The notes beneath the pieces were generated by a model. It did no database searches and was not told where the DNA came from. It saw only the letters and a list, made by a program, of their open reading frames with translations. Positions 15,460 to 28,560 of a stretch of 64,000 nt of DNA are shown here, in pieces. The DNA is taken from the NCBI GenBank assembly GCA_026192395.1, contig WACF01000001.1, forward strand, positions 1,920,309 through 1,984,308, given 5' to 3'. Source of the DNA: Proteobacteria bacterium 005FR1. GTDB lineage: Bacteria; Pseudomonadota; Gammaproteobacteria; Pseudomonadales; Cellvibrionaceae. The position numbers were made by a program, and so were the translations under genes. Position 1 is the stretch's first letter. Each line of letters opens with the position of its first letter.

Positions 15460-17604
15460 ATGATCCGATTCAGCCCCCTTCTTCTCGCGCTGGCCATTGG
15501 CTCTCTGGCCGGCTGCGACCAAAGCAGCAGCCCAGCCACGCCGCAGGCCAAAATCGTCAGCACTGCCCGCTATGGCGCTACGGTCAATGCGGACCGACTG
15601 ATTTTTGCCGATCCGCGGGAGTGGCTGTCGCACGGGCGCAGCTACGATGAGCAGCGCTTCAGTCCACTGGATCAGATCAATGCCGACTCCATCAGCAGTC
15701 TGGGGCTCGCCTGGTACGCCGACATGGACACCAGCCGCGGTCAGGAAGCTACCCCAATCGTGGTCGACGGTGCGCTGTACGTGACCACTGCCTGGAGCAA
15801 TGTGAAGGCCTTCGACGCGAAGAGCGGCAAGCTGCTCTGGGCATGGGACGCGAAGGTTGATCGCAGCAAGGGCGTGGACGCCTGCTGTGACGTGGTCAAC
15901 CGCGGGGTGGCGGTATGGAACGGAAAGGTCTTTGTCGGCACCCTCGATGGTCGACTGGTCGCGCTCGATTCAGCCACCGGTGAGCTGGTCTGGGAAAAGA
16001 TGACGGTGGATACCACCAAGCCCTACACCATCACCGGCGCACCGCGAGTGATCAAGGGCAAGGTGATCATCGGCAACGGCGGCGCCGAGCTGGGCGTGCG
16101 TGGTTATGTCTCCGCCTATGATGCCGAGACCGGCGAGATGAACTGGCGCTTCTACACCGTGCCAGGTAATCCCGAGGATGGCTTCGAACAGCCGGAGCTG
16201 GAAGAAGCCGCGAAAACCTGGAAGGGTAAATGGTGGGAACAGGGCGGTGGCGGCACCGTCTGGGATTCCGTGGCCTATGACCCGGAGCTTGACCTGCTCT
16301 ATATCGGCGTCGGCAACGGCTCGCCCTGGAATCAGGCCATTCGCAGCCCGGGCGGTGGCGATAACCTTTTTCTCGCCTCGATCGTCGCCCTGGATCCCGA
16401 CGATGGCAGCTATCGCTGGCACTACCAGACCACACCTGGCGAAACCTGGGACTACACTGCCACGCAGCACATCATTCTGGCGAATCTGGAAATCGACGGC
16501 GAAGAACGCCGCGTCATCATGCAGGCGCCGAAGAACGGGTTTTTCTATGTGATCGATGCGATCACCGGCAAACTGATTTCAGCCGAAAAGTTCGTGCCCG
16601 CCAACTGGGCCACTCATGTAGACCTGGAGACCGGTCGGCCGGTAGAAATGGCCGAAGCGCGTTACGAAAAAACCGGCAAGCCCTTCATTGTTTATCCGGG
16701 TCCACAAGGAGGCCACAACTGGCACCCGATGGCCTTCAACCCGGAGACCGGCCTGGTCTACATCCCCGCCCGCGAGCAAAGCACCGGCTACGTGTCAGAT
16801 CCGAACTTCGAGGCGTCCATTCGCGGCTGGAATACCGGCATCGACTTCGCCAAGGGAGCCGCATTGATCCGAAGCAGCAGCGATGCAGTTCGACCTCGCC
16901 AGTCCTATCTGAAAGCCTGGGACCCGGTCGCACAAAAAGAACGGTGGCGAGTACCGCAGCCTGATCCGGGCCAGACCAGTGGCATTCTCACTACTGGTGG
17001 CGATCTGGTGTTCATGGGAAATGCCGGCGGCGAGTTCGTGGCCTATCACGCGCAAACGGGTGAACGGCTCTGGTCCCACATCACTCAGGCCGCGGTGGTT
17101 GCAGCTCCATCCTCCTACGTCATCGACGGTGAACAGTATGTAGCTCTGCTGGTGGGCTCGCGCGGTCTGCCGGAAGCAGGGCCGGGCGCGATTGGTGCGA
17201 CCACCGACAAATCCACCAACAACTCGCGCCTTTTGGTCTACAAACTCGGCGGCCCGGCCACGCTACCCAACAAGGTCATCAAGCTGAAAACTGCCAGCGG
17301 TCAAAGCGACCGCCCTGCTCCGCCGCCGGTCACCGCGTCCAACGAAACGATTGCTCACGGTGAACAGGTCTACGGCCGCTATTGCAGCGTCTGTCATGGT
17401 CCGACCGCCGTCAGCCCGGATGTGGGCACCTTCCCTGATCTGCGTCACAGCCCCCGCATTGGCAGCAATGAAGCCTGGGCCAGTGTCGTAATGAAGGGTG
17501 AACTGGCCGAGCAGGGCATGGTGTCCTTTGCACCATCCATATCCGACAGCGATGCGGATGCGATTCGCCACTACGTGATCTCGCGGGCCAATCAGCAAGA
17601 CTAG
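15460..17604 (+). CDS. PQQ-dependent quinohaemoprotein alcohol dehydrogenase, lipoprotein
   Basis: A 714-residue fusion of an eight-bladed PQQ propeller with a C-terminal cytochrome c domain. The signal peptide ends in a lipobox (SLAGC), so the enzyme should be anchored as a periplasmic lipoprotein. Adjacent C142-C143 (DACCDVV) form the disulphide ring that packs on PQQ. The catalytic base is D331 in ETWDYTATQ; two residues later is Thr, not Asp, which points to a calcium rather than a lanthanide enzyme. Haem attachment is C642-x2-C645-H646. It would oxidise an alcohol and pass electrons through its own haem. No pqq biosynthesis genes are in the window. Start ATG 15460 follows GCGAGGA. Confidence 0.92.
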   Translation: MIRFSPLLLALAIGSLAGCDQSSSPATPQAKIVSTARYGATVNADRLIFADPREWLSHGRSYDEQRFSPLDQINADSISSLGLAWYADMDTSRGQEATPIVVDGALYVTTAWSNVKAFDAKSGKLLWAWDAKVDRSKGVDACCDVVNRGVAVWNGKVFVGTLDGRLVALDSATGELVWEKMTVDTTKPYTITGAPRVIKGKVIIGNGGAELGVRGYVSAYDAETGEMNWRFYTVPGNPEDGFEQPELEEAAKTWKGKWWEQGGGGTVWDSVAYDPELDLLYIGVGNGSPWNQAIRSPGGGDNLFLASIVALDPDDGSYRWHYQTTPGETWDYTATQHIILANLEIDGEERRVIMQAPKNGFFYVIDAITGKLISAEKFVPANWATHVDLETGRPVEMAEARYEKTGKPFIVYPGPQGGHNWHPMAFNPETGLVYIPAREQSTGYVSDPNFEASIRGWNTGIDFAKGAALIRSSSDAVRPRQSYLKAWDPVAQKERWRVPQPDPGQTSGILTTGGDLVFMGNAGGEFVAYHAQTGERLWSHITQAAVVAAPSSYVIDGEQYVALLVGSRGLPEAGPGAIGATTDKSTNNSRLLVYKLGGPATLPNKVIKLKTASGQSDRPAPPPVTASNETIAHGEQVYGRYCSVCHGPTAVSPDVGTFPDLRHSPRIGSNEAWASVVMKGELAEQGMVSFAPSISDSDADAIRHYVISRANQQD

Positions 17605-17616
17605 CGGCAGAAGTTG

Positions 17617-17653
17617 TCAGACCGGCAGCGGCTTCGTTGAGCTGCCGGTCTGA
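17617..17653. repeat. 13-bp hairpin after the PQQ dehydrogenase
   Basis: A perfect stem of 13 bp (17617-17629 with 17641-17653, core CAGACCGGCAGC/GCTGCCGGTCTG) starts 12 bases after the stop codon. It has no T tract, so it is more likely a 3'-end stabiliser or rho-assisted stop than a classic intrinsic terminator. Confidence 0.7.
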
Positions 17654-17751
17654 TCGCGATTAGCCCGGTGGTTTGGTGAACGGCGTGCGGAATCTCTATT
17701 TCAGATCTCATTTGCGATTCACAATCTGGTCACAGCTTTAGCAATTGTCTG

Positions 17752-19239
17752 CTATGCGAGATATCGCCCCTGAAGATGCTTGCGGAAATGTTCGGCATTC
17801 AGCGGCTCGCCAGTGGCGCGGGTGATTAGCTCTGGCGTTGAGTAGATACTGCCCTGTTGCCATATCGACTGGTTGAGCCACGCGAACAAGTCACCGAGCT
17901 CACCTTCGGCGATCTGTTGTTTGAGACCGGGCAAAACGCTTTCGGCGGCAGCGAATTGCTGAGCGGCGTACATCGCACCGAGGGTGTACGACGGGAAGTA
18001 GCCGAACGAACCGTCGGTCCAGTGGATGTCCTGCATGCAGCCGTCCTTGTAATTGCCTCCGGTGTCGAGTCCGAGATAATCCTGCATTTTCTGGTTCCAC
18101 AGTTCAGGAATCTGCTCGACTTCGATGTCGCCATTGATCAGCGCACGCTCGATTTCGTAGCGCAATATCACGTGGGCGGGGTAGGTAACCTCATCCGCAT
18201 CAACGCGGATGAATCCACGCTCGACACGCGTAACGCAGGCGCAAAGGTGTTCTGCGGAAAAAAGCGGGTCACCTTCCCCCCCGAACACGCGGGCGGCGAG
18301 CGGTGCAAGCTGTTGCATAAACTCGAGGCTGCGGGCGAGTTGCATTTCGAAAAACAGGCTTTGGGATTCGTGCACACCCATGCTGCGCGCCTGCCCCACC
18401 GGCAACCCCGCCAAGGCTTCCGGCAGGTTCTGCTCGTAGCGCGCATGACCGGTTTCATGAATCACACCCATAAGTGCCGACATGAAATCGCCAAGGTCGT
18501 AGCGCGTCGTGATGCGTACATCGGTGGGTACTCCACCGCAAAACGGGTGAGCACTGACATCCAGGCGACCGCGGCTGAAGTCAAAGCCGAGCAAGGCCAT
18601 CACGTCGAGGCCGAGTTGCTTCTGCCGGGTGATCGGGAAGGGGCCTTGGGGTCTTTGCACCGTCTGGGAGCGCTGCCGCTCGATGACCGTCCCGATCATG
18701 TCTGGCAGCCAGGTTTTTACTTCTTCGAACACCCGATCAAGTTCTCGTGTTGTCATGCCGGGCTCATACAGATCAATCATGGCATCGTAGCGATTGCACC
18801 CAGTGGCGGCCGCCCGGATCGCGGCCTCTTCCCGGGCAAGCTCGACTACCTCTTTCAAGTTCTTTTTGAAACCTGTCCAGTCGTTGGCGGGCCTTTGACT
18901 ACGCCAGGCGTGCTCACATTTCGCTCCCGCCAGACTTTTGGCCTCCACGAGGCGTGCAGGCAGCACCATACTCTGCTGCCAAACTCGATGCATTTCCTTG
19001 AGGCTCTGGTGTTCTGCTGTGCTCAGCTCCTCTTCGGCTGCGGCGGCAAAGAAGTCGTCGAGTTCTGGCCTGGTGCTCTGCTCGTGCAGGATCAGTGCAA
19101 GTTCCGCCATGGCATCGGCGCGCGCAAGATTGCCGCCACTCGGCATCATCGCGGCCTGGTCCCAACCGAGAATCGCCCGGATGTGTTCCAGCTTGTGGGT
19201 TTTGCGAAAGTGGTCGACCAGACGCTTGTAATGTTGCAC
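17752..19239 (-). CDS. M32-family metallocarboxypeptidase (carboxypeptidase Taq type)
   Basis: A 495-residue cytosolic zinc peptidase that trims C-terminal residues from peptides. The active-site motif is H261-E-T-G-H265 (GVIHETGHARYEQ), followed by the family hallmark HESQSLFFE and, later, the C-terminal segment DGSFGYFPSYTLGAMYAAQ. Length is exactly that of the M32 family. I chose GTG 19239 because GAGGA lies about 8 bases upstream and the product then starts at QHYKRLVDHFR, as in homologues; the frame is open to 19290. No signal peptide is present. Confidence 0.93.
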   Translation of the reverse strand: MQHYKRLVDHFRKTHKLEHIRAILGWDQAAMMPSGGNLARADAMAELALILHEQSTRPELDDFFAAAAEEELSTAEHQSLKEMHRVWQQSMVLPARLVEAKSLAGAKCEHAWRSQRPANDWTGFKKNLKEVVELAREEAAIRAAATGCNRYDAMIDLYEPGMTTRELDRVFEEVKTWLPDMIGTVIERQRSQTVQRPQGPFPITRQKQLGLDVMALLGFDFSRGRLDVSAHPFCGGVPTDVRITTRYDLGDFMSALMGVIHETGHARYEQNLPEALAGLPVGQARSMGVHESQSLFFEMQLARSLEFMQQLAPLAARVFGGEGDPLFSAEHLCACVTRVERGFIRVDADEVTYPAHVILRYEIERALINGDIEVEQIPELWNQKMQDYLGLDTGGNYKDGCMQDIHWTDGSFGYFPSYTLGAMYAAQQFAAAESVLPGLKQQIAEGELGDLFAWLNQSIWQQGSIYSTPELITRATGEPLNAEHFRKHLQGRYLA

Positions 19240-19399
19240 TGAGCGGATCCTCACTGAAAATGGCGTGGCCGATTGTACTCTCCGGATCACCGCTTCGGAA
19301 GAAAAGTGACCATTCTCTTCCCGGGACAGCCTGGAATCAGCAGTTTGTAGCTGGCTGATGAAACCGTCCCTGTTCGCTCATACCACGTGGTTCAGAATC

Positions 19400-19431
19400 A
19401 AAAAAAATCCGGCCATCCGAAAGTGGCCGGA
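19400..19431 (-). terminator. Rho-independent terminator of the PhoX-like/cytochrome operon
   Basis: On the minus strand an 8-bp perfect stem (TCCGGCCA/TGGCCGGA, loop of 8) is followed by a run of eight T. It lies 22 bases after the stop of the two-haem protein gene, at the end of the two-gene unit. Confidence 0.85.
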
Positions 19432-19452
19432 CCAAGCGGAACGTAATTGGTT

Positions 19453-21120
19453 TTATTCTTCGGTCCCTGTCGGGCGGTCGCTTTCCCGGTGCAGAGAGTC
19501 CCAGTGCAGACGAATGTCCCACTGGTGCTGATGCTCTGGGAGCAGGGGCGGGACGTCCTCGTCGATGCTTGCAAATACATTATTGGGCGGGACGATCATC
19601 GCGTCGCGGCCATAGATGTAGCTCTGCTCCTGAACGATGGTGTAGTAGGCCTTGTTCAGCGCCAGTGCCCTTTCCCGCGAAGGCACGATCAGATCGTAAA
19701 TCGACTCCAGCTCACTGACCTTCTCCCGATCGACACTGCCGTCCGCCTTGAACCAGCGCCGCAACATTTCCTCGTTCTGACGGAATTCATCACCCCCGCC
19801 AACACGCTCGAGATAGGTGAGGTATTCGCCGGCGGGTTCAGGCTGCCCTGTCTTGCTGTCGATGTTCGGCGCGTCCGCGACCTTCTTCAGATCCAGGTAG
19901 CCCCAGCCTTGCGCACCGGCCATTTTGCGCGGGAAGGCGAAGGTGTGATCGATGTTGGCGCCGATGCTTTTGTGGCAACCCACGCATGAGTGCTGTTCTT
20001 CCCGATGCTGCGGTCTCAATTTGCCGTGCTGATCTTCGATGAAGCCGGTAATCCGCCAGCCCATGCCGTTGCTCATGCCTTGTTCTTCCCTGAAGACCGA
20101 ATAGGGAAGATTGCCAAAGTGCTTTTCCTTGGCTTCGCGGTAGTAACTTCCGACCAGGCGCTCTCTCGGCAGGAAGGTCTCCTTGCGCATGTAGCGAACT
20201 TCTTTCATGCGCGGCGCGTTGTAGATGTTGCCTCGTTGGTCCACGCCCACATAACGGACCGTGTGCAGAAACGCAGTGCCCGCTGGATACAGCATGTGAG
20301 CCAATTCAACGTTTTTGGCATCGCCCACGTAGTGACTGCGTCGCCCTACCTCGGTAACCCAGGTGTTCAGCACGCCGTCCCTGTCGAGATCCGTAAGGAT
20401 GTGCTTTTCGTTCAGCGGAATCGTGCTGACTGACTCGCCACCGGTAACAGCCAGCTCGACGAGGGCCAGATTCGCGTAATAAACGTCTCGCGAGAAGACG
20501 CCATCGATTTCCCGGAATGGCTGATCCAGCCGGATCATCACGTCGTCTGTTGAGCCATTGGTCGGCCAGAAGGTGCTGGGCAGAGGCTTGTAGTTGAAGG
20601 CCACCCAATTCGAACCATCGAACGCAAGCCCGTATTCATCAAAGGCTTTTGCGCCCAAGTGCAGATTTTTCAGCTCGGGAACGAATCCCTTCCAGTCGCG
20701 GCTTTTCAAGTCCTTCGCCAGATCGCTGAAGTTGTCCTGGTGGATGTAGTCGATGATGAATCCGTCTTCGATGTTCTTGATCTGCTCGCTGCGATCCTCG
20801 AACAGATTCTTCCAGCTGTTGGTCACGCCAGCATCCGAGAAAGCATAGGATCCTTGCTGGAATCCATCTCGCATCATATTCGTTCGCACTTTGTCGCCAA
20901 CGTAACTCTGGTGACAAACGTAACAGGGATTGTACTTTCTTTCGGTCTTTGTATAGCACTGAGGCGGTATGGGCGCCTCTGGGTTATAGGTCTCGCCGTG
21001 CTCGATGTAGGCGGTAGCGGGGAATTCGCGGTCATCTGCGCTGGCAACGCTGTAGCCATCGGTTGTGGCAAATCCGAGGACCGCCACGGGCACAGCCGCA
21101 AAGGCATATCTGAGTTTCAT
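19453..21120 (-). CDS. Exported two-haem c-type cytochrome of unknown function
   Basis: A 555-residue periplasmic protein with a signal peptide (YAFAAVPVAVLGFATT). Two haem-binding motifs are far apart: C66-Y-V-C69-H70 and C379-V-G-C382-H383. It is much larger than simple cytochromes and contains a long middle domain (about 100-370) rich in aromatic residues, with calcium-loop-like LTDLDRDGVLNTWVTEVG. It lacks the peroxidase and MauG layouts that I know. I do not recognise a named family. Start is ATG 21120; the frame is open to 21207 without a better site. It follows the PhoX-family gene by 89 bases on the same strand, so the two exported proteins are probably made together. Confidence 0.82.
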   Translation of the reverse strand: MKLRYAFAAVPVAVLGFATTDGYSVASADDREFPATAYIEHGETYNPEAPIPPQCYTKTERKYNPCYVCHQSYVGDKVRTNMMRDGFQQGSYAFSDAGVTNSWKNLFEDRSEQIKNIEDGFIIDYIHQDNFSDLAKDLKSRDWKGFVPELKNLHLGAKAFDEYGLAFDGSNWVAFNYKPLPSTFWPTNGSTDDVMIRLDQPFREIDGVFSRDVYYANLALVELAVTGGESVSTIPLNEKHILTDLDRDGVLNTWVTEVGRRSHYVGDAKNVELAHMLYPAGTAFLHTVRYVGVDQRGNIYNAPRMKEVRYMRKETFLPRERLVGSYYREAKEKHFGNLPYSVFREEQGMSNGMGWRITGFIEDQHGKLRPQHREEQHSCVGCHKSIGANIDHTFAFPRKMAGAQGWGYLDLKKVADAPNIDSKTGQPEPAGEYLTYLERVGGGDEFRQNEEMLRRWFKADGSVDREKVSELESIYDLIVPSRERALALNKAYYTIVQEQSYIYGRDAMIVPPNNVFASIDEDVPPLLPEHQHQWDIRLHWDSLHRESDRPTGTEE

Positions 21121-21155
21121 AATCTTCCGCAAAACGTGTTTTCTTGTGTGTAAGC

Positions 21156-21181
21156 CGCACCGGGGCGATTGCCCCGGTGCG
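21156..21181. repeat. 11-bp GC-rich hairpin between the PhoX-like and cytochrome genes
   Basis: CGCACCGGGGC and GCCCCGGTGCG form a perfect 11-bp stem with the loop GATT. There is no T run on the minus strand, so it may partly stop or stabilise the transcript and set the ratio of the two products. Confidence 0.75.
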
Positions 21182-21209
21182 TTTCCCTGCGAACAACTGT
21201 CCGTCAATC

Positions 21210-23159
21210 TTATTGAGGGTCGTACATCCAGAGCGTGTTGTTGGTCTGGAATCCGTCCTCGCCGATGACGATGCGACCATCGTCCAGCACGAGCACGTTG
21301 TCGGGCTGAGATAACTGATCCACATCGCAGCGCTCGGCGCCGCTCAGCGACGAGCGATAAGTGGAACCCATTACCACCGGCTCGATGCGGTTGACGTCAT
21401 AACCGGCCCCAAGCTTCATGCGGTAAACGCCACCGCAGTCCTTCACGCGGGGAGACAACTGAATATCCCCAGAATCATCGACCATGCCGTTGTCCATGTC
21501 GGAAATCGCGAAGTAAACGAAGGCTTCCGTGACCTCTTCTCCGGGGATCAGGTCGACGCCTTCCACTGCTTCGCGCGCGCGCTTTTGGTTGACATAGATA
21601 CCTTCGAACTTGCGCCACTCTGCAGTCGCACCTTTAGCGCGAGCGGCCTTGCGCGATTCCAGGAAGGTGATGCGGTCGTCCATCGGCTGTCCGGCGGTGG
21701 TTTCGCCACCAAAGGTTTCGGCACCCGTATATCCCGCGTCCACTGCTGCCTGATAGGCCGTGGTGTAAGACGGATAGTTGGCATCGCCCTTGGCCCATGC
21801 TATGGCGTCCGCATCGGTCAGGTAGTCGCTCTTTCCAGCTTCGTAGTCGCTGTAGTCAACACCGTCGTAATCGGCGATCCAGCCGTCAATGGTGGCATTG
21901 TCACTGTGAGCGAGCTCGATCCACTGAACATCGAAGCCGGTGGTCAGCGGCTCACTGCTACCCGCATCTTGGGTTAGATTGGCTGCGTACAGGGTGCCTG
22001 CACTCAGGTCGCCCGCGGTATCGGCCACGAATTTGAACATCACCCCGTTGCTGTCGTCCTGTGACAGGTAGACGGTGCGCTGGTCGGGCATGACGATGGA
22101 GTTTTCGTGTTCGAAGCGACCCAGGGTGTAGTGCTTCACCGGCGTCGGAGCAGCGGAAGTCGCGTTTTGGATCTCGACGATATAGTGGTAACGATATGTG
22201 TTCGGGAAGACGGTCGCGTCCCCTGCAGAATTGGCGGCTGGGGAGGTGTAGGCCGCCAGCGCATCGCGGTTACCATACGGGTCAACGCTCGCGTCGGGGT
22301 TGTTCCAACGGTAGGTACGATCACCGAAGTTGCCCCACTCTTCCGACGTCAAGGGCGTACCCCAAGGTGATACCGAGCCGAAGCAGTTGGCGATGGTGCC
22401 GTAGGCGCCGAAGTCCAGCATCATCACGTCGCTGGTATCTACGGACCAGTTGCCGCTGGACGCATTCTTGTTCAATTTGAGACGGCTCATGCCGCCGGGA
22501 ACGGCTTCCCAATTCGTGAACAGGTAGCCTTCGTTGGCGCCAGTGGATACATAGCCATTGAAATCCGGATCGTCGATGTAGGCGACTTCAGTGGTCCCGT
22601 CGGTGGCGATCACAGTGCCGAGACCCTGCGGCATCGCGCCAGCGAACGTATCGCCAGTCTGGGCGATGACCTGGTATTCACCATAGGCCGCCTGAACGGT
22701 TTCCATTTCTTGCGTGCTGCTCGGCACGTGGACGGAAATCAGGTCTTTCGGCAATTTGTTGACATTCACACCGGCGAGCACACCGACAGTACCATGAGCG
22801 AAGCTCTTGCCGTCACTATCGGTTGCGGTATTGGTGTTGTCCGGATGTTGTACGTTGAAGAAAAGGTCGCCGCCTTCGGTGATGAAGGCGCCGGTCACCT
22901 CTGCGCCGAGCGGCACGGTGGCCAATCGGGTCAGCTTGCCGCCAGCATTGCCGTCCTTGCCATCATCGCCGTCCTGGCCGTTTTGACCGTCCGAACCGTT
23001 TGCACCATCTTGCCCCGCAGGACCTTGCTGGCCAGCAGGCCCCTGGGCGCCGGCAGCGCCGTCGTCACCGTCTGTATTACAGGCAGTCAGTGCCAACACG
23101 GGCAGACCGATCAGCAGTGCGCGGCGGATGGCGACTGCAAGAGTGTTTTCGATAAGCAT
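21210..23159 (-). CDS. PhoX-family (DUF839) phosphatase-like lipoprotein with collagen-like stalk
   Basis: The 649-residue protein has a lipobox (LALTAC, C27), then 15 consecutive Gly-x-x triplets (glycines 31 to 73, for example GPAGQQGPAGQDG), then a PhoX-type domain. Family motifs are visible: NCFGSVSPWGTPLTSEE with C259 at the position of the iron-binding Cys of PhoX, LGRFEHENSIVM, and YLSQDDSNGVMFKFV. PhoX enzymes are calcium/iron phosphomonoesterases. The fold makes phosphatase activity likely but not certain. PhoX is usually Tat-exported; here a lipoprotein signal is seen with RR inside it but no clear Tat consensus. A possible Pho-box-like repeat lies upstream. Confidence 0.85.
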   Translation of the reverse strand: MLIENTLAVAIRRALLIGLPVLALTACNTDGDDGAAGAQGPAGQQGPAGQDGANGSDGQNGQDGDDGKDGNAGGKLTRLATVPLGAEVTGAFITEGGDLFFNVQHPDNTNTATDSDGKSFAHGTVGVLAGVNVNKLPKDLISVHVPSSTQEMETVQAAYGEYQVIAQTGDTFAGAMPQGLGTVIATDGTTEVAYIDDPDFNGYVSTGANEGYLFTNWEAVPGGMSRLKLNKNASSGNWSVDTSDVMMLDFGAYGTIANCFGSVSPWGTPLTSEEWGNFGDRTYRWNNPDASVDPYGNRDALAAYTSPAANSAGDATVFPNTYRYHYIVEIQNATSAAPTPVKHYTLGRFEHENSIVMPDQRTVYLSQDDSNGVMFKFVADTAGDLSAGTLYAANLTQDAGSSEPLTTGFDVQWIELAHSDNATIDGWIADYDGVDYSDYEAGKSDYLTDADAIAWAKGDANYPSYTTAYQAAVDAGYTGAETFGGETTAGQPMDDRITFLESRKAARAKGATAEWRKFEGIYVNQKRAREAVEGVDLIPGEEVTEAFVYFAISDMDNGMVDDSGDIQLSPRVKDCGGVYRMKLGAGYDVNRIEPVVMGSTYRSSLSGAERCDVDQLSQPDNVLVLDDGRIVIGEDGFQTNNTLWMYDPQ

Positions 23160-24690
<1,531 letters not shown>

Positions 24691-24888
24691 AAGCCATCGT
24701 GGGTTATGGGTGAAGTTCGGCAGCGAAATAGCACAGCCAGGGCTCAGATCAAGGCGGGAATCGCAGGAACACCAAGGCGGCTTCGCGGGCTGATGCTTTT
24801 CGAATTTTTCCATCGCAGAGCTGAACGTTCTGGCGAAGGGAAATGCTGCTAACTTTGCGTACAGTCCACGCTACATAAGGACGCAGAG

Positions 24889-25931
24889 ATGTGGGTAGTA
24901 CGTCCGGCGCAGCCGGATGATCTCGGTAGTATTCTACAAATCGTTCGCACCCGGGGCCGGGGGCTTTCCTCCACGCTGCCCCGGGACCGCCATGCCCTGG
25001 ACGAGCGTATTGCACTCTCAAGGCGTTCCTTCGCCGGCCAACTCTCAAGCGAGCAGTTTTCGACCTACGGCAATGGCCGCTTCATGTTCGTGCTCGAAAA
25101 CACTGAACACAGAAAAATCTGCGGCGTATCGGCCATTGATTCCCGGGCAGGCAACGGCGAGCCCTTTTACAGCTACCGCCGCGACTGCCTGATCCATGCC
25201 TCCCGGGAGCTTGGCATTTCTCGCCGCGTAGAAGTCCTCTTCCCCTCGCATGCCATCACCAATCGTAGTCTGCTGTGTGGCTTCGCCATCGAAGCGGAAC
25301 TGGTGGGGACTCCCGCCTTTCAGCTCTTGTCACGGGCGCGGATGCTGTTCATAGCAAGCCATCGCCACTTGTTTGCAGACGAAATCGCCGTGGAAATCCA
25401 GGGCTTGCAACAACCCGACGGACAAGTGCCCTTCTGGGACAGTCTCGGCCGCCACTTCTTCAATATGGATTTCAAAACTGCCGATGAGTACTCGGCCAAA
25501 CTGAGCAAAACCTTCATCGCCGAGCTGATGCCGCCGAGTCCCATTTACCTGAGTCTGCTCAGCGAGGAGGCGCAGCGAGCGGTTGGTCAGGCTCATCGGG
25601 CCGCAGAGCCTGCCTGCAAACTGCTGGAGTCCGAAGGCTTTGCGCCTGGCTGCTACGTGGATATTTTTGATGCGGGTCCGGTACTCGAGGCCCGGACCGA
25701 TCAGCTGAACTCACTGCGAAGCAGCCGCACCAAGGTGCTCGATAGCAATGATCACACGGGTGGTCCCGATTATCTCCTCGCCGCAGGCGATGGGATTCGA
25801 TTCCGGGCAACGCTAGGCCCGGCGAAAGAGGAAACCGGCCGGGCCGCCACCTCAGGTGATGCCCGCGAGCGACTCAACTGTCGCGCCGGCGATGCGCTTT
25901 GCCTTGCGAACCTGATCGACGAGTCTGCCGT

Positions 25932-25938
<7 letters not shown>
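24889..25938 (+). CDS. Arginine N-succinyltransferase, first subunit (AruF-like)
   Basis: A 349-residue AstA-family acyltransferase (GNAT-like), the first enzyme of the AST pathway, which joins arginine and succinyl-CoA. Family features: the N-terminus WVVRPAQPDDLGSILQIVR, the segment RMLFIASHRHLFADEIAVEIQG, and DSLGRHFFNMDF followed by FIAELMPPSPIYLSLL. Enteric bacteria have one AstA; here two homologous genes lie in tandem, as in the Pseudomonas heteromeric aruF-aruG pair. By order this is the alpha (AruF) counterpart. Its middle and C-terminal parts are more diverged from typical AstA than those of its partner. The next gene overlaps its stop by seven bases. Confidence 0.88.
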
Positions 25939-28540
<2,602 letters not shown>

Positions 28541-28560
28541 ACCACAACAGAGGAATACTC

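Noticed and set aside
16440-16470. Lanthanide-type (XoxF/PedH-like) PQQ dehydrogenase
   Set aside because: The diagnostic second Asp after the catalytic Asp is replaced by Thr.
17857-19242. Plus-strand open frame of 461 codons
   Set aside because: It is antisense to the M32 carboxypeptidase, whose active-site motifs are intact.
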